From Flavobacteriia bacterium (GTDB lineage: Bacteria; Bacteroidota; Bacteroidia; Flavobacteriales_D; Crocinitomicaceae), in assembly GCA_947446925.1 (NCBI GenBank), contig CANFHU010000027.1, positions 1-33,951 of the forward strand: a stretch of 33,951 nt of DNA, written 5' to 3'. The notes beneath the pieces are model-generated. The model saw nothing but the letters and a program-made list of their open reading frames with translations. It was not told the DNA's origin and made no database searches. Below, piece by piece: positions 8,486 through 16,761 of the stretch (positions within the stretch are counted from its first letter, which is position 1; every line of letters starts with the position of its first letter). A program made the translations under genes and the position numbers.

Positions 8486-8863
8486 ACTTTTCTATTACTG
8501 GTAACTAATTTAATTTCGAAACTAGCTCTTTTTTTTTCGCTAATCCCGAAAATAAAATGTTAGATTGACGAAACACATATAAAATATAGTCTCTTTTCAA
8601 ATTTAATCAATCCTCTTTAAAAAATACTATACTACCTCCAAAAACACGTATATATACCCACATATCAAACCTAAACTCAACTAACAAATTTAAAAAACAA
8701 TCATTATTTAATCAATTTTTATTAACAAACAAATATATTGATTAATTGATGTTTACATACATTTAGATTAATTATTAATCAAAATAAATTTTAAAATATA
8801 ATCTTAATTAAATGCATTTGATTTGTGATACACTTCTTCAGTTGTCAATGCTTTTTAATTTTT
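8486..8863. other. Very AT-rich intergenic region
   Basis: These 378 bases have no coding ORF. They contain many TTAATCAA/TTGATTAA-type words and a perfect 7-bp inverted repeat, GATTAAT-T-ATTAATC, at 8766-8780. The promoter of the cyclase fusion should lie here, but no clear TAnnTTTG element was identified. Confidence 0.5.
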
Positions 8864-9994
8864 TTAGTTTTTTATAAATTTCGCAACACTCACTTTATTA
8901 CCTTGTTGTAAGTGTAGTAAATATAAACTTGATGGAAGGTCGTATATGTCAATAATTACTGAGCTTTCTGAAATTAGTTTTGACAATAGTAATCTGCCTT
9001 GTAAATCTGTTATCTCAATTTTAGTTTCTGAATTATTTTCGAGAAATAAATTCAGGATGTTATTGCTTGGATTAGGAAAGAAATGAACTGCAATTTCATT
9101 TTTCTCATTAATTCCACTTAAAATTGCGTATGTATATGTAGCACGTTGTGAATTTTTCCATGAACTTATCGGGCTGTCCCAAGATTGAGAAATATATTGT
9201 TGTACAGTTCCGTTGGTGTTATTGGTATAGCTGATTTGACCACTGTTTTTCCATGAACTTGAACCTAAATCCCAAGTTTGTTGCAAGTTGTTGATTTGAT
9301 AACCGTTTCCATCATAGTTATAATTTTGATTTATAGAATTTTGCCAATTATTATTTATCCAAGACTCATAGGTCAATGATTGAATCTTTGACCCTGAATC
9401 ATAAGTATATGTTGCACGTTGTGAATTTTTCCATGAATTTGTAGGACTATTCCAAGATTGAGAAATATATAGTTGTACAGTTCCGTTGGTGTTATTGGTA
9501 TAGTTGATTTGTCCACTATTTTTCCATGAACTTGAACCTGAGTCCCAAGTTTGTTGCAAGTTATTGATTTGATATCCGTTTCCATCATAGGTATAATTTT
9601 GCCTTAGAGAATTTTGCCAATTATTATTTGTCCAAGTCTCAAAGGTCAATGTTTGAATCTTTGTCCCCGAAACATAAGTATATGTTGCACGTTGAGAATT
9701 TTTCCATGAATTTGTTAGACCGTCCCAAGATTGAGAAATATATTGTTGTATAGTTCCGTTGATGTTATTGGTATAAATGATTTGACCACTATTTTTCCAT
9801 GAACTAGAACTTAATTCCCAAGTTTGTTGCAAGTTGTTGATTTGATAACCGTTTACATCATAGTTATAATTTTGCTTTAGAGAATTTTGCCAATTATTAT
9901 TTGTCCAAGTCTCATAGGTCAATGTTTGAATGTTTTGTCCATAAATAGCCCAAGAGAAAATAAAGCTAAGTGTTAGGGTAATTCCTATTTTCAT
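8864..9994 (-). CDS. Secreted T9SS protein with three 91-residue repeats
   Basis: This is a 376-residue exported protein. The signal peptide is MKIGITLTLSFIFSWAIYGQ (cleavage near 20). Three repeats of 91 residues start at 22, 113 and 204 with IQ(T/S)LT(Y/F)E(T/S)W. They are rich in Trp, Asn, Gln, Ser and Tyr and include the recurring 'NNNWQNS' and 'SSSWKNSGQI.YTNN'. The spacing of Trp-Asn strands suggests a beta-rich extended or solenoid structure. From about residue 300 there is a T9SS type A sorting domain (HFFPNPSNN, ending VAKFIKN). The repeats recall other secreted Bacteroidota beta-repeat proteins of unknown role. It is flanked by AT-rich DNA on both sides and is probably monocistronic. 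Confidence 0.8.
   Translation of the reverse strand: MKIGITLTLSFIFSWAIYGQNIQTLTYETWTNNNWQNSLKQNYNYDVNGYQINNLQQTWELSSSSWKNSGQIIYTNNINGTIQQYISQSWDGLTNSWKNSQRATYTYVSGTKIQTLTFETWTNNNWQNSLRQNYTYDGNGYQINNLQQTWDSGSSSWKNSGQINYTNNTNGTVQLYISQSWNSPTNSWKNSQRATYTYDSGSKIQSLTYESWINNNWQNSINQNYNYDGNGYQINNLQQTWDLGSSSWKNSGQISYTNNTNGTVQQYISQSWDSPISSWKNSQRATYTYAILSGINEKNEIAVHFFPNPSNNILNLFLENNSETKIEITDLQGRLLLSKLISESSVIIDIYDLPSSLYLLHLQQGNKVSVAKFIKN
9128..9931 (-). repeat. Three 273-bp tandem repeats in coding DNA
   Basis: The DNA of the 91-residue units is nearly identical between copies. Landmarks such as 'ccaattattattt(g/a)tcca' and 'gttccgttg(g/a)tgttattggtata' recur every 273 bp. The last unit is slightly shorter. 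Confidence 0.85.
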
Positions 9995-10569
9995 TTCAAT
10001 TTGTTTTTAATTTTTCATTCTTTGATTAATGTATGTCAGTTTGATGTTTCTCTGCCGCCTGAAAAATACAGTTAACTTAGTTATAACACTGATATATTCT
10101 TTTTTCTTTAATCATTTTTTTTTATTTGAAAAGCTTTGACTGTATTAAATTATTCGAAATAAAAATAATCATTTTAATGAAAAATTACCGAAAATTTATT
10201 CGAGTTACTATTTCAATACCTCGAATATGAACACTCTTTTTTTTAAATTACTTAAATCATACCTGTTCTAACTGTTCATTTGCAATTTTTACCTCTTGAT
10301 TTTTTCGCTTTCGCTTCCCTCCTTTTACTTTTTTCAATCTTTTTAGTAATATTTTACCATTTACTTAATTCTCTTTCTCAGAAAAACATCACCCTATAAA
10401 ACACATAAAAACAAACACTTGATTCAATATCAATTCATTTTTCACTTAATTCAAATAATGTTGATGTCAATAAAGTTATTCAGATTGTTGATTTCTTTTA
10501 TTACAATTATGTAATATATGAGTATATTTATATATATCTTTGTAATGTAACAAATAAAAAAAGAAATAA
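9995..10569. other. Divergent intergenic region, AT-rich
   Basis: These 575 bases separate the minus-strand repeat gene from the plus-strand MerR-like gene. No credible ORF is present. A possible -7 element for the MerR-like gene lies at 10535-10542. The rest is low-complexity AT-rich sequence in which nothing else was recognised. Confidence 0.5.
10535..10542 (+). promoter_or_regulatory. Possible -7 promoter element (TATCTTTG)
   Basis: TATCTTTG matches the Bacteroidota TAnnTTTG element and lies 27 bp before the ATG of the MerR-like gene. No -33 TTG at the right spacing is evident. Confidence 0.4.
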
Positions 10570-11475
10570 ATGAATAGACAAGAAAAGATAAAGGGATTAT
10601 TAGAAAGGTTTCAGGAGATGAAAACCAACCCAATAGAGTTTATTAAAAAGCAAACGTTCAAAAGAAGTGAACTTAATATTGATGCAAGAGTTGCAAAACA
10701 CTGGGCAGATAAAGGTTTGTTTACTAAAGAATATGAAGATGGAGCGTGGTTTATCTTTGATTTCGTAGATGCTTTTTGGTTAAAAACGATTATGAAATTG
10801 AGAGAGTTTAACATTTCATTAGAGGTAATAAAAAACATAAAAGATGAATTCTTTAGTACACCAAAATCAATTATGGATGAAGAGAATAAACCCTTTTTGA
10901 TCCAAAAAATTAAAGAATCCGAATTATTTTCACAAATGAATGTGCAGCATCTTTCTGACGAAGAAATATGGAAATCAGTATTTAAAATTAAAATAACTGC
11001 TTTCGAAATTATGTTGCAATCTATACTATTAGATCGCACAACGTATTTTTTAATAATTAACCAAGAAGGAAAAACGCTATTAACACAAGAAATAATCAAT
11101 GAAAAAGAAGTGGATAATGACCCAGAGTATAAAACAAAATTTAAAGAAATAACTTCCAAATCCCATCTTCGAATTTCACTGATGGAAATTTTAATCGACT
11201 TAGTAAATACCCTTGGAGATGAAACCTGCATTTCTAAGATTCCAATATTAACTTATGATGAAGGAGAGATATTAAAAAGAGCGAAAAACGAAAAAATTAA
11301 AAGCATAGAATTAGAAATTGAAAAAGATTCTAAAGCAGAAATCATCACGATAACAAAGGAAAATAGTGATTACTATTCAAAACAACTTAATGAAATAATT
11401 ATATCAAGAAAGTACGAATATATTACAATCCACACTTCGGATGTAGAGGTACTATCATGTAGTAAACCATTTTAA
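10570..11475 (+). CDS. MerR-like DNA-binding protein, probable island regulator
   Basis: This is a 301-residue soluble protein. Residues about 29-95 look like a MerR-type winged helix: FKRSELNIDARVAKHWADKG, then a Phe-rich wing and a helix with MKLREFNISLEVIKNI. The rest (100-301) is Lys/Glu/Ile-rich and unrecognised, and it is larger than a usual MerR effector domain. MerR proteins bind and twist promoters, and small MerR-like proteins also act as excisionases. It is the first gene of a plus-strand run ending in the recombinase, so regulation of the element or of excision is a reasonable inference. Confidence 0.6.
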   Translation: MNRQEKIKGLLERFQEMKTNPIEFIKKQTFKRSELNIDARVAKHWADKGLFTKEYEDGAWFIFDFVDAFWLKTIMKLREFNISLEVIKNIKDEFFSTPKSIMDEENKPFLIQKIKESELFSQMNVQHLSDEEIWKSVFKIKITAFEIMLQSILLDRTTYFLIINQEGKTLLTQEIINEKEVDNDPEYKTKFKEITSKSHLRISLMEILIDLVNTLGDETCISKIPILTYDEGEILKRAKNEKIKSIELEIEKDSKAEIITITKENSDYYSKQLNEIIISRKYEYITIHTSDVEVLSCSKPF

Positions 11476-11554
11476 AAACAAATAAAATTAATAGAATACA
11501 ATTTACTTAAAACGAGCAAGCTAAATATTAGTGTTTAAAGTAAAAATTTAAAAA

Positions 11555-12040
11555 ATGAAACAAGTTAAAAACAAATGGACTAACAAAAGAACAACAGAAT
11601 TAGAACATGCATCGCAATTGATTGGAACTGATTCACAATTACAAAAAGAAGAAACGTTGGATATGATTAATCCTTCTTCTCAAAACACCCTGCTAAAAGA
11701 TAAGTTAAAACTTACTGAATTAGCAAAAATACTAGAAGTAAAAAGTCTTCGAACTGCCATTTCTTGGTGTAAAAAACACGGTGTTGCAACCTTTAATAAA
11801 GGGAAATTAAAATTTGTTTATCTCGTTGATTTCAATCTTGCAGTTGACTCCCCTTTTATTGAATCCCTTAAGATAAAATTTCCACAAAATTGGTCGGAAA
11901 TTTACGCAACCTACAAACGATTTGATTATGAAAAACTAGTTGAGTTATTAGTTCCTCAAAACCCTTTATCTCGACGAAAATTTTCTGTAGAAGGAAATGT
12001 AGCAAATAATTTTTTAGAAAAAATGAAAAACAATTTTTAA
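11555..12040 (+). CDS. Small helix-turn-helix-like protein next to integrase
   Basis: This is a 161-residue basic protein. The first 45 residues are polar. Residues about 52-95 (KLTELAKILEVKSLRTAISW, then CKKHGVATFNKGKLKFVY) resemble a helix-turn-helix/excisionase-like fold, with a helix pair followed by a small beta wing. It ends 2 bp before the recombinase ATG, so the two are translationally linked. Small wHTH proteins just upstream of a tyrosine recombinase are typical of Bacteroidota mobile elements and often act as directionality factors. That role is inferred from position; no strong family match is claimed. Confidence 0.5.
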   Translation: MKQVKNKWTNKRTTELEHASQLIGTDSQLQKEETLDMINPSSQNTLLKDKLKLTELAKILEVKSLRTAISWCKKHGVATFNKGKLKFVYLVDFNLAVDSPFIESLKIKFPQNWSEIYATYKRFDYEKLVELLVPQNPLSRRKFSVEGNVANNFLEKMKNNF

Positions 12041-12042
12041 TC

Positions 12043-13380
12043 ATGGAAGAAGCAAAAATATTAAAAAAAACAAAGGTGAAGGGGCTACATATTTTCTGTA
12101 CTAAATGTAAAATAAGAGTTACAGATACTTGTGGACTAAACAACAAAAGCCATTACTTGTGTAAAAACAAAGACAAGCACAAATACAAACTTCGTGTATG
12201 TATCCCAGGGAATAAATCATCCGTTATTACTAAATTATTTGACACTAGAGATGAAAATGAAGTGGTTATTGAAGCCTACAAATTCAGAGCGGAACTTGAA
12301 AAAAATAATTTTAGAACAACGATAATCCCAAGCAAATCTAAAATACCTTCATCAATTACGGAAGCAATGGCGTTTTACCTTGCTTACTTGAATAACGACA
12401 CTCCACACGAACAGGAACACAAAACAAGGACTTTAAATCACATCAAAGAAGTAGAACGATTCTTTAAATACTTTGGTGATTATTTAAAATTAAATCAGTT
12501 AAACATCAACCAAATATTATTTGTGAATTTGGATCGCGATCTTGTCGGAAAGTTTAAATCTTTCCTTTTAGACAACAAAGATTTTGCAGCTAAAACATAC
12601 AATAAAGTAATCTCTCAAATGAGAATATTTGTAAACTATATTATTAATGAATTCAATATCGCTATGAAAAATCCCTTTGAAGGCTTCACAAGCCTAAACT
12701 CAGAAAAAGAAATTAATATAATTCCAATTGATGAATTTGATAAATTAATTAAAATAATAACTCCTGAAAACGGAAAGAAAACCTATCTGAATCAAAGTAA
12801 AACAAAAACGTACACGAAGAGTTTTTACAAACCATGGATAAAATACGCATTTCAACTCGGACTGTTTACAGGAAGAAGAAGAGAGGAATTTATATGTATA
12901 AAATTTAAAGATATAATGGAAGATGAACATGGCAAACCTACTGTAATAATTACCGAAGATTACAAGGTGAATAGAAGTAAAAATATATCTGAAAAAGAAA
13001 CAAAAAAAACAATTCGCATCCCAATAATTGAACCCTTACAATCGTTATTAATCGAACTTGGTTACGAAGAAAATAAAGGGAAGGATATGTACATTTTAGC
13101 ACCCGAAGAAACGATGAAACGAGAAACGATGAAGGATTTCATAAGTAAGTCGTTTACGCATTATTACAGCCAACTTAACACAGGTAAGAAAATCGAATTT
13201 TCAGATTTAAGAAAAACCTACATCAGTTATTTGTATGTGGAGTTTGGGGATAAGGCAAGATTAATTACGAAACATTCAGGAATAGAGGTTATGTTAAAAC
13301 ATTATATCGATGAAAAAGTTATCAAAGATTTAACAATAGGATTTGACCCTTTTAAAGACAATTTACAATTAAATAAATAA
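12043..13380 (+). CDS. Tyrosine recombinase / integrase
   Basis: This 445-residue protein has an N-terminal arm with Cys residues at 19, 22, 30 and 40 (FCTKCK, DTC, LC), possibly zinc-binding. A SAM-like core-binding domain lies at about 103-215 and a catalytic domain at about 228-430. Catalytic landmarks are R279 (TGRRREE), R390 in SDLRKT, H411 (TKHSG) and the nucleophile Y421 (LKHYID). The usual first His of the H-x-x-R box is Ser387. It catalyses site-specific integration and excision. The gene points at the 3' end of tRNA-Met about 150 bp away, so that tRNA end is the likely attachment site. TGGACT repeats lie between. Confidence 0.9.
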   Translation: MEEAKILKKTKVKGLHIFCTKCKIRVTDTCGLNNKSHYLCKNKDKHKYKLRVCIPGNKSSVITKLFDTRDENEVVIEAYKFRAELEKNNFRTTIIPSKSKIPSSITEAMAFYLAYLNNDTPHEQEHKTRTLNHIKEVERFFKYFGDYLKLNQLNINQILFVNLDRDLVGKFKSFLLDNKDFAAKTYNKVISQMRIFVNYIINEFNIAMKNPFEGFTSLNSEKEINIIPIDEFDKLIKIITPENGKKTYLNQSKTKTYTKSFYKPWIKYAFQLGLFTGRRREEFICIKFKDIMEDEHGKPTVIITEDYKVNRSKNISEKETKKTIRIPIIEPLQSLLIELGYEENKGKDMYILAPEETMKRETMKDFISKSFTHYYSQLNTGKKIEFSDLRKTYISYLYVEFGDKARLITKHSGIEVMLKHYIDEKVIKDLTIGFDPFKDNLQLNK

Positions 13381-13432
13381 CAAAAAAATGATATATTTTA
13401 AAGTGCAAATTTTGGAGAAAAAACCGAGCAAG

Positions 13433-13471
13433 TGGACTACAAACTGGACTACAAACTGGACTCCAAGTCCA
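13433..13471. repeat. TGGACT direct repeats with terminal inverted copy
   Basis: TGGACT occurs at 13433, 13445 and 13457, exactly 12 bp apart within a TGGACTACAAAC unit. The third copy forms a palindrome with AGTCCA at 13466-13471 around CCA. The position between the integrase stop and the tRNA suits arm-type integrase or excisionase binding sites. Confidence 0.5.
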
Positions 13472-13503
13472 TTTTTCGAGAAATCAAAAGATTTTAAAAA
13501 GAA

Positions 13504-13528
13504 AAAACCCTTGATAATCAAGGGTTTT
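13504..13528 (-). terminator. Terminator hairpin between integrase and tRNA-Met
   Basis: AAAACCCTTGA and TCAAGGGTTTT form a perfect 11-bp stem around TAA. A and T runs at each end make it usable in both directions. It sits 6 bp past the tRNA 3' end and would end its transcript. Confidence 0.75.
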
Positions 13529-13533
13529 AAGTG

Positions 13534-13607
13534 TAGCGGGTACGAGAGTTGAACTCGTGACCTCAGGGTTATGAATCCTGCGCTCTAACCAACTGAGCTA
13601 ACCCGCC
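13534..13607 (-). tRNA. tRNA-Met (anticodon CAT)
   Basis: The minus strand folds into a 74-nt cloverleaf. The acceptor stem is GGCGGGT/ACCCGCT with a G-U first pair, and the D arm is GCTC..GAGC. The anticodon loop is TTCATAA, with an A-C pair closing the stem, and the T arm is ACGAG-TTCAACT-CTCGT. CCA is not encoded. The absence of the C1-A72 mismatch argues for the elongator rather than the initiator. A CAT anticodon could also be tRNA-Ile2 (lysidine), but the body resembles flavobacterial elongator Met tRNA. Its 3' end is the likely integration site of the element to the left. Confidence 0.92.
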
Positions 13608-13753
13608 ATGGTGTTGGTTATTGTTAATTTGAGTGCAAATATATCAATATTTTTTTAATTCGTTTATATTACTTAATTTTTTGTAATTTTATCAAATCAA
13701 TTTTATTGTTTTATTTCAATAAAAGGTTGATTAACATGATTTAAGCCATTGGT

Positions 13754-14143
13754 ATGAGTGATAAAATAAAATTTGAATTAGAATACTTATTGAAAGTTTC
13801 TGTAAAAGTACTTGAAAATAGTGTATCTACTCCTGCTGGTTTGGCAGAATGGTTTGCGGATGATGTAAATATTAAAGAAGATATATACACTTTTATTTGG
13901 GACAAAAGCGAACAAAAAGCACGTTTAAAATCCAAAAAATCAGGTGCATATGTTAGATTTAAATGGCTGGAGGACGAAGAAGATGGAAACGATGTTTTCT
14001 TTGAATTCCAATTTAATATCGATCCATTAACAAAATCTTTGGTATTACGTGTCATTGATTTTTGCGAAGAAGACGAATTAAAAGAGTCTAAACACCTTTG
14101 GGATACGCAAATTCAAGACTTGAAACGTCACTTAGGCGCTTAA
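13754..14143 (+). CDS. START-like domain protein
   Basis: This is a 129-residue soluble acidic protein. It reads as a compact beta-alpha fold beginning KFELEYLLKVS, with a motif TPAGLAEWFADDV (about 27-39) typical of START/AHSA1-like ligand-binding folds, and ends in a long helix (LWDTQIQDLKRHLG). Bacteroidota genomes commonly carry this START-like protein next to an LptF/LptG-type permease, as here (18 bp upstream). The ligand and role are unknown; a link to envelope lipid handling is inferred from the neighbour. The ATG at 13754 is the only good start. Confidence 0.75.
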   Translation: MSDKIKFELEYLLKVSVKVLENSVSTPAGLAEWFADDVNIKEDIYTFIWDKSEQKARLKSKKSGAYVRFKWLEDEEDGNDVFFEFQFNIDPLTKSLVLRVIDFCEEDELKESKHLWDTQIQDLKRHLGA

Positions 14144-14161
14144 TTCAAAATATATTACCCC

Positions 14162-15589
14162 TTGAAACGTCTCTATTTATTTAGTATTCGTTCCTTTATT
14201 GGTCCGTTTTTCATTACATTTTGCATCTCCATGTTTATGTTGATCATGCAATTTTTTTGGAAATATGTCGACGATTTAATGGGGAAAGGTTTAGAATTCT
14301 CGGTAATTTTAGAACTTATTTTTTATGTCTCCGCAACACTAATTCCACTAGCGCTTCCTTTAGCAATATTACTTTCGTCCATCATGACGCTTGGTAACCT
14401 ATCTGAAAATAATGAGTTAACTGCACTTAAATCCTCTGGACTCTCACTTTTTAAAATAATCAAACCGCTTTTTATTGTAATTATTGTTATTGCAACTGCA
14501 ACATTTTATTTTTCAAACTATATCATTCCAGTAGCAAATCTTAAAATGCGTGCATTAATCTATGATATTCAAGAAACAAAAATCGCCAAAATAGTCACTC
14601 CAGGTACCTACTCTACCGAAATTGATGGGTACGCGATAAAAGTGGAAGAAAATGAAAAAGGAGGTTTCAAAAACATTGTTATCCATGACCATTCAAACGC
14701 AAACATTAATAAAACGGTAAAGGCGGCCGAAGGTGATATTTACAATGCGAAAAATGGAGCTGTACTTTACCTTAATTTAAAAAACGGGAATGTATTAGAA
14801 GAATTAGCAATAAATCAAAATGAAAATTTTGAATCTAGAGCGCGTGGAAGATACTTTCCCTCACGTAGAATTTCTTTTGATAATGCAGTGTACCAAATCG
14901 ATCTCACCGGCTTTAAACTCAATCGAAGTGATGAAGATTTATTTAAAAATTCATATGAAATGCTTAACGTATTTCAAATTGACCATGCAATCGATTCTAT
15001 TCGCAAACAAAATAAATCAATTATACACAACTTTATTGTATCCCTAAAAAATGAACATCCTTTTTTCAATGTAAAGCCAATAATTTCAAATACTTCAAAT
15101 ATAGACAATTACCCAATTTACAAAATTAATAATCCGAATTTCAAAGACCCTGATTATAAATTAGTGCTTGAAAATGCAATATCTAAAACACGAAAAATGA
15201 AAGAGATTGTTGCAGGACAAAAATCTTTTATAGATGCATTAAACGGTTCTATTAAACTATATAAAATTGAATACCACCGAAAATATGCACTCACTTTTGC
15301 AATTATTGTTTTATTCTTTGTAGGCGCACCACTTGGTGCAATTATCAAGAAAGGTGGTTTTGGAGCACCTGTAGTAATCGCATGTCTATTATTCATGATC
15401 TATTTTGTACTCACCGAATTAGGGGAAGGACTTGTAAACTCAAATAAAGTATCCCCAATTTTAGGGATGTGGCTAGCAACCTTGGTTTTACTTCCAGTTG
15501 CATATTTACTAATGCGAAGTGCCGCTAAAGATTCCAAAGTTTTCGATACAGAAGCATGGGTTAAATTCTTTAAACGTAAGAAAAAATGA
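14162..15589 (+). CDS. LptF/LptG-family permease (YjgP/YjgQ)
   Basis: This is a 475-residue inner-membrane protein. Three N-terminal membrane segments (about 10-32, 48-72 and 100-122) are followed by a periplasmic beta-jellyroll region (about 130-370). Three C-terminal segments follow (about 376-394, 402-422 and 432-452), with GAPLGAIIKKGGFGAP between the first two, and a Lys-rich tail. This is the LptF/LptG layout. These proteins pair with LptB to extract LPS and pass it to the periplasmic bridge; LptF and LptG cannot be told apart here. The start is a TTG at 14162, since the first ATG would cut into the first membrane segment. Its TGA overlaps the next ATG by 4 bp. Confidence 0.88.
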   Translation: MKRLYLFSIRSFIGPFFITFCISMFMLIMQFFWKYVDDLMGKGLEFSVILELIFYVSATLIPLALPLAILLSSIMTLGNLSENNELTALKSSGLSLFKIIKPLFIVIIVIATATFYFSNYIIPVANLKMRALIYDIQETKIAKIVTPGTYSTEIDGYAIKVEENEKGGFKNIVIHDHSNANINKTVKAAEGDIYNAKNGAVLYLNLKNGNVLEELAINQNENFESRARGRYFPSRRISFDNAVYQIDLTGFKLNRSDEDLFKNSYEMLNVFQIDHAIDSIRKQNKSIIHNFIVSLKNEHPFFNVKPIISNTSNIDNYPIYKINNPNFKDPDYKLVLENAISKTRKMKEIVAGQKSFIDALNGSIKLYKIEYHRKYALTFAIIVLFFVGAPLGAIIKKGGFGAPVVIACLLFMIYFVLTELGEGLVNSNKVSPILGMWLATLVLLPVAYLLMRSAAKDSKVFDTEAWVKFFKRKKK

Positions 15590-16761
15590 ATGTTTTATAC
15601 ATTACAAATAAACCTATTTACCCTATAGTAGATGGTGGATGTTTTGCAATGGATTCTTTTTTACGTTCACTTATCCGTTTCGCTAAGGTTAAAAACTTAA
15701 CCGTTGAAACACATAAACACCCTTTCAATCTTCAATTTTTCCCTGTAGAAATAGCAACTAATATTAATCCTTCATCTTGTTTTATCCATACGAAAACAAA
15801 TATTTTTTCTTTTTTAAAAACGATATTTACAAAGCAATCCTATAACGTAAGTAGATTTTACAGCGAAGTATTCCTTACCAAAATCAAACACGAAATTCAA
15901 CAAAATTCGTTTGACTATATAATTATTGAAAGCGCTTATTTATTGGTATATATAGATGCACTGAAACCGATTTTTAAAGGTGAAATTATCTTAAGAGCTC
16001 CAAATGTAGAATACAAAATCTGGGAAGATTATACCCGTTTCTCATCCTCGTTCTTCAAACGGAATATGTTTCGTTACCTTACTTCTAAACTTAAAAGGTT
16101 TGAACTTAATGCAATTGCAAAAACAAATCAGGTATTCGCAATAACGGAAAATGATAAAATGCAATTTCAAACAGATGGTATACAAGTACCAATAACAGTT
16201 ATTCCTTTTGGCATCGAACAAAATGCAGCCGTACCTCCAAAAATTAAACCTAATAAAATTTTCTTTTTAGGTGCTTATAACTGGAAACCTAACCTAGACG
16301 CAGCTTTATTTTTAATCCATGAAATTGTTCCAGAATTAATCAAAATTCATCCAAAACTGGAACTACACCTTGCGGGGACCTACATGCCCGAATCCTTCCG
16401 AAGATTTGCTTCCAAACATATTATTATCCATGGTAAAGTAGAATCTTCTTCCGAATTCGTATTAAATCATGGGATTCTTGTTGCCCCCATTTTTTCAGGT
16501 TCCGGGGTACGCATTAAAATTGTGGAAGCATTATCTCAAGGTATCCCAGTCGTTGCCTCCACGATTGCAATGCAAGGAATTGATGAAACATCGGCGCTAA
16601 TTGCCGACAACAAAAATGAATTTATCCAACAAATTAGTCAATTAATTAATAATAAAGAAATTAAGGAGAATTTACAACTAAAAGCAATTACAACTATTCA
16701 AGAAAAATTCTCCATGGAAACCATTGCTCTTACCTTGAAAAAAAGTTTGCATGGCGCATAA
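15586..16761 (+). CDS. GT-B glycosyltransferase (GT4-like)
   Basis: This 391-residue cytoplasmic protein has a GT-B layout. The N-terminal acceptor domain begins MNVLYITNKPIYPIVDGG and a Rossmann-like donor domain starts near residue 220 (IFFLGAYNWKPNLDAA). The donor motif is at about 300-325 (FSGSGVRIKIVEALSQGIPV), where the glutamate in 'KIVEAL' corresponds to the conserved nucleotide-sugar contact of GT4 enzymes. It should transfer an activated sugar to a surface glycan or lipid acceptor; the sugar is unknown. The ATG overlaps the permease stop by 4 bp, and the next glycosyltransferase overlaps its 3' end by 11 bp, so translation is probably coupled. Confidence 0.85.
   Translation: MNVLYITNKPIYPIVDGGCFAMDSFLRSLIRFAKVKNLTVETHKHPFNLQFFPVEIATNINPSSCFIHTKTNIFSFLKTIFTKQSYNVSRFYSEVFLTKIKHEIQQNSFDYIIIESAYLLVYIDALKPIFKGEIILRAPNVEYKIWEDYTRFSSSFFKRNMFRYLTSKLKRFELNAIAKTNQVFAITENDKMQFQTDGIQVPITVIPFGIEQNAAVPPKIKPNKIFFLGAYNWKPNLDAALFLIHEIVPELIKIHPKLELHLAGTYMPESFRRFASKHIIIHGKVESSSEFVLNHGILVAPIFSGSGVRIKIVEALSQGIPVVASTIAMQGIDETSALIADNKNEFIQQISQLINNKEIKENLQLKAITTIQEKFSMETIALTLKKSLHGA

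Noticed and set aside
10611-11231. Minus-strand ORF of 206 residues inside the MerR-like gene.
   Set aside because: It is antisense to a gene with a recognisable DNA-binding domain and has no signal, motif or promoter of its own.
13388-13555. Plus-strand ORF of about 55 codons running from the integrase stop into the tRNA.
   Set aside because: It reads through the TGGACT repeats, the terminator and into the antisense strand of the tRNA-Met gene, so it is almost certainly not a protein gene.
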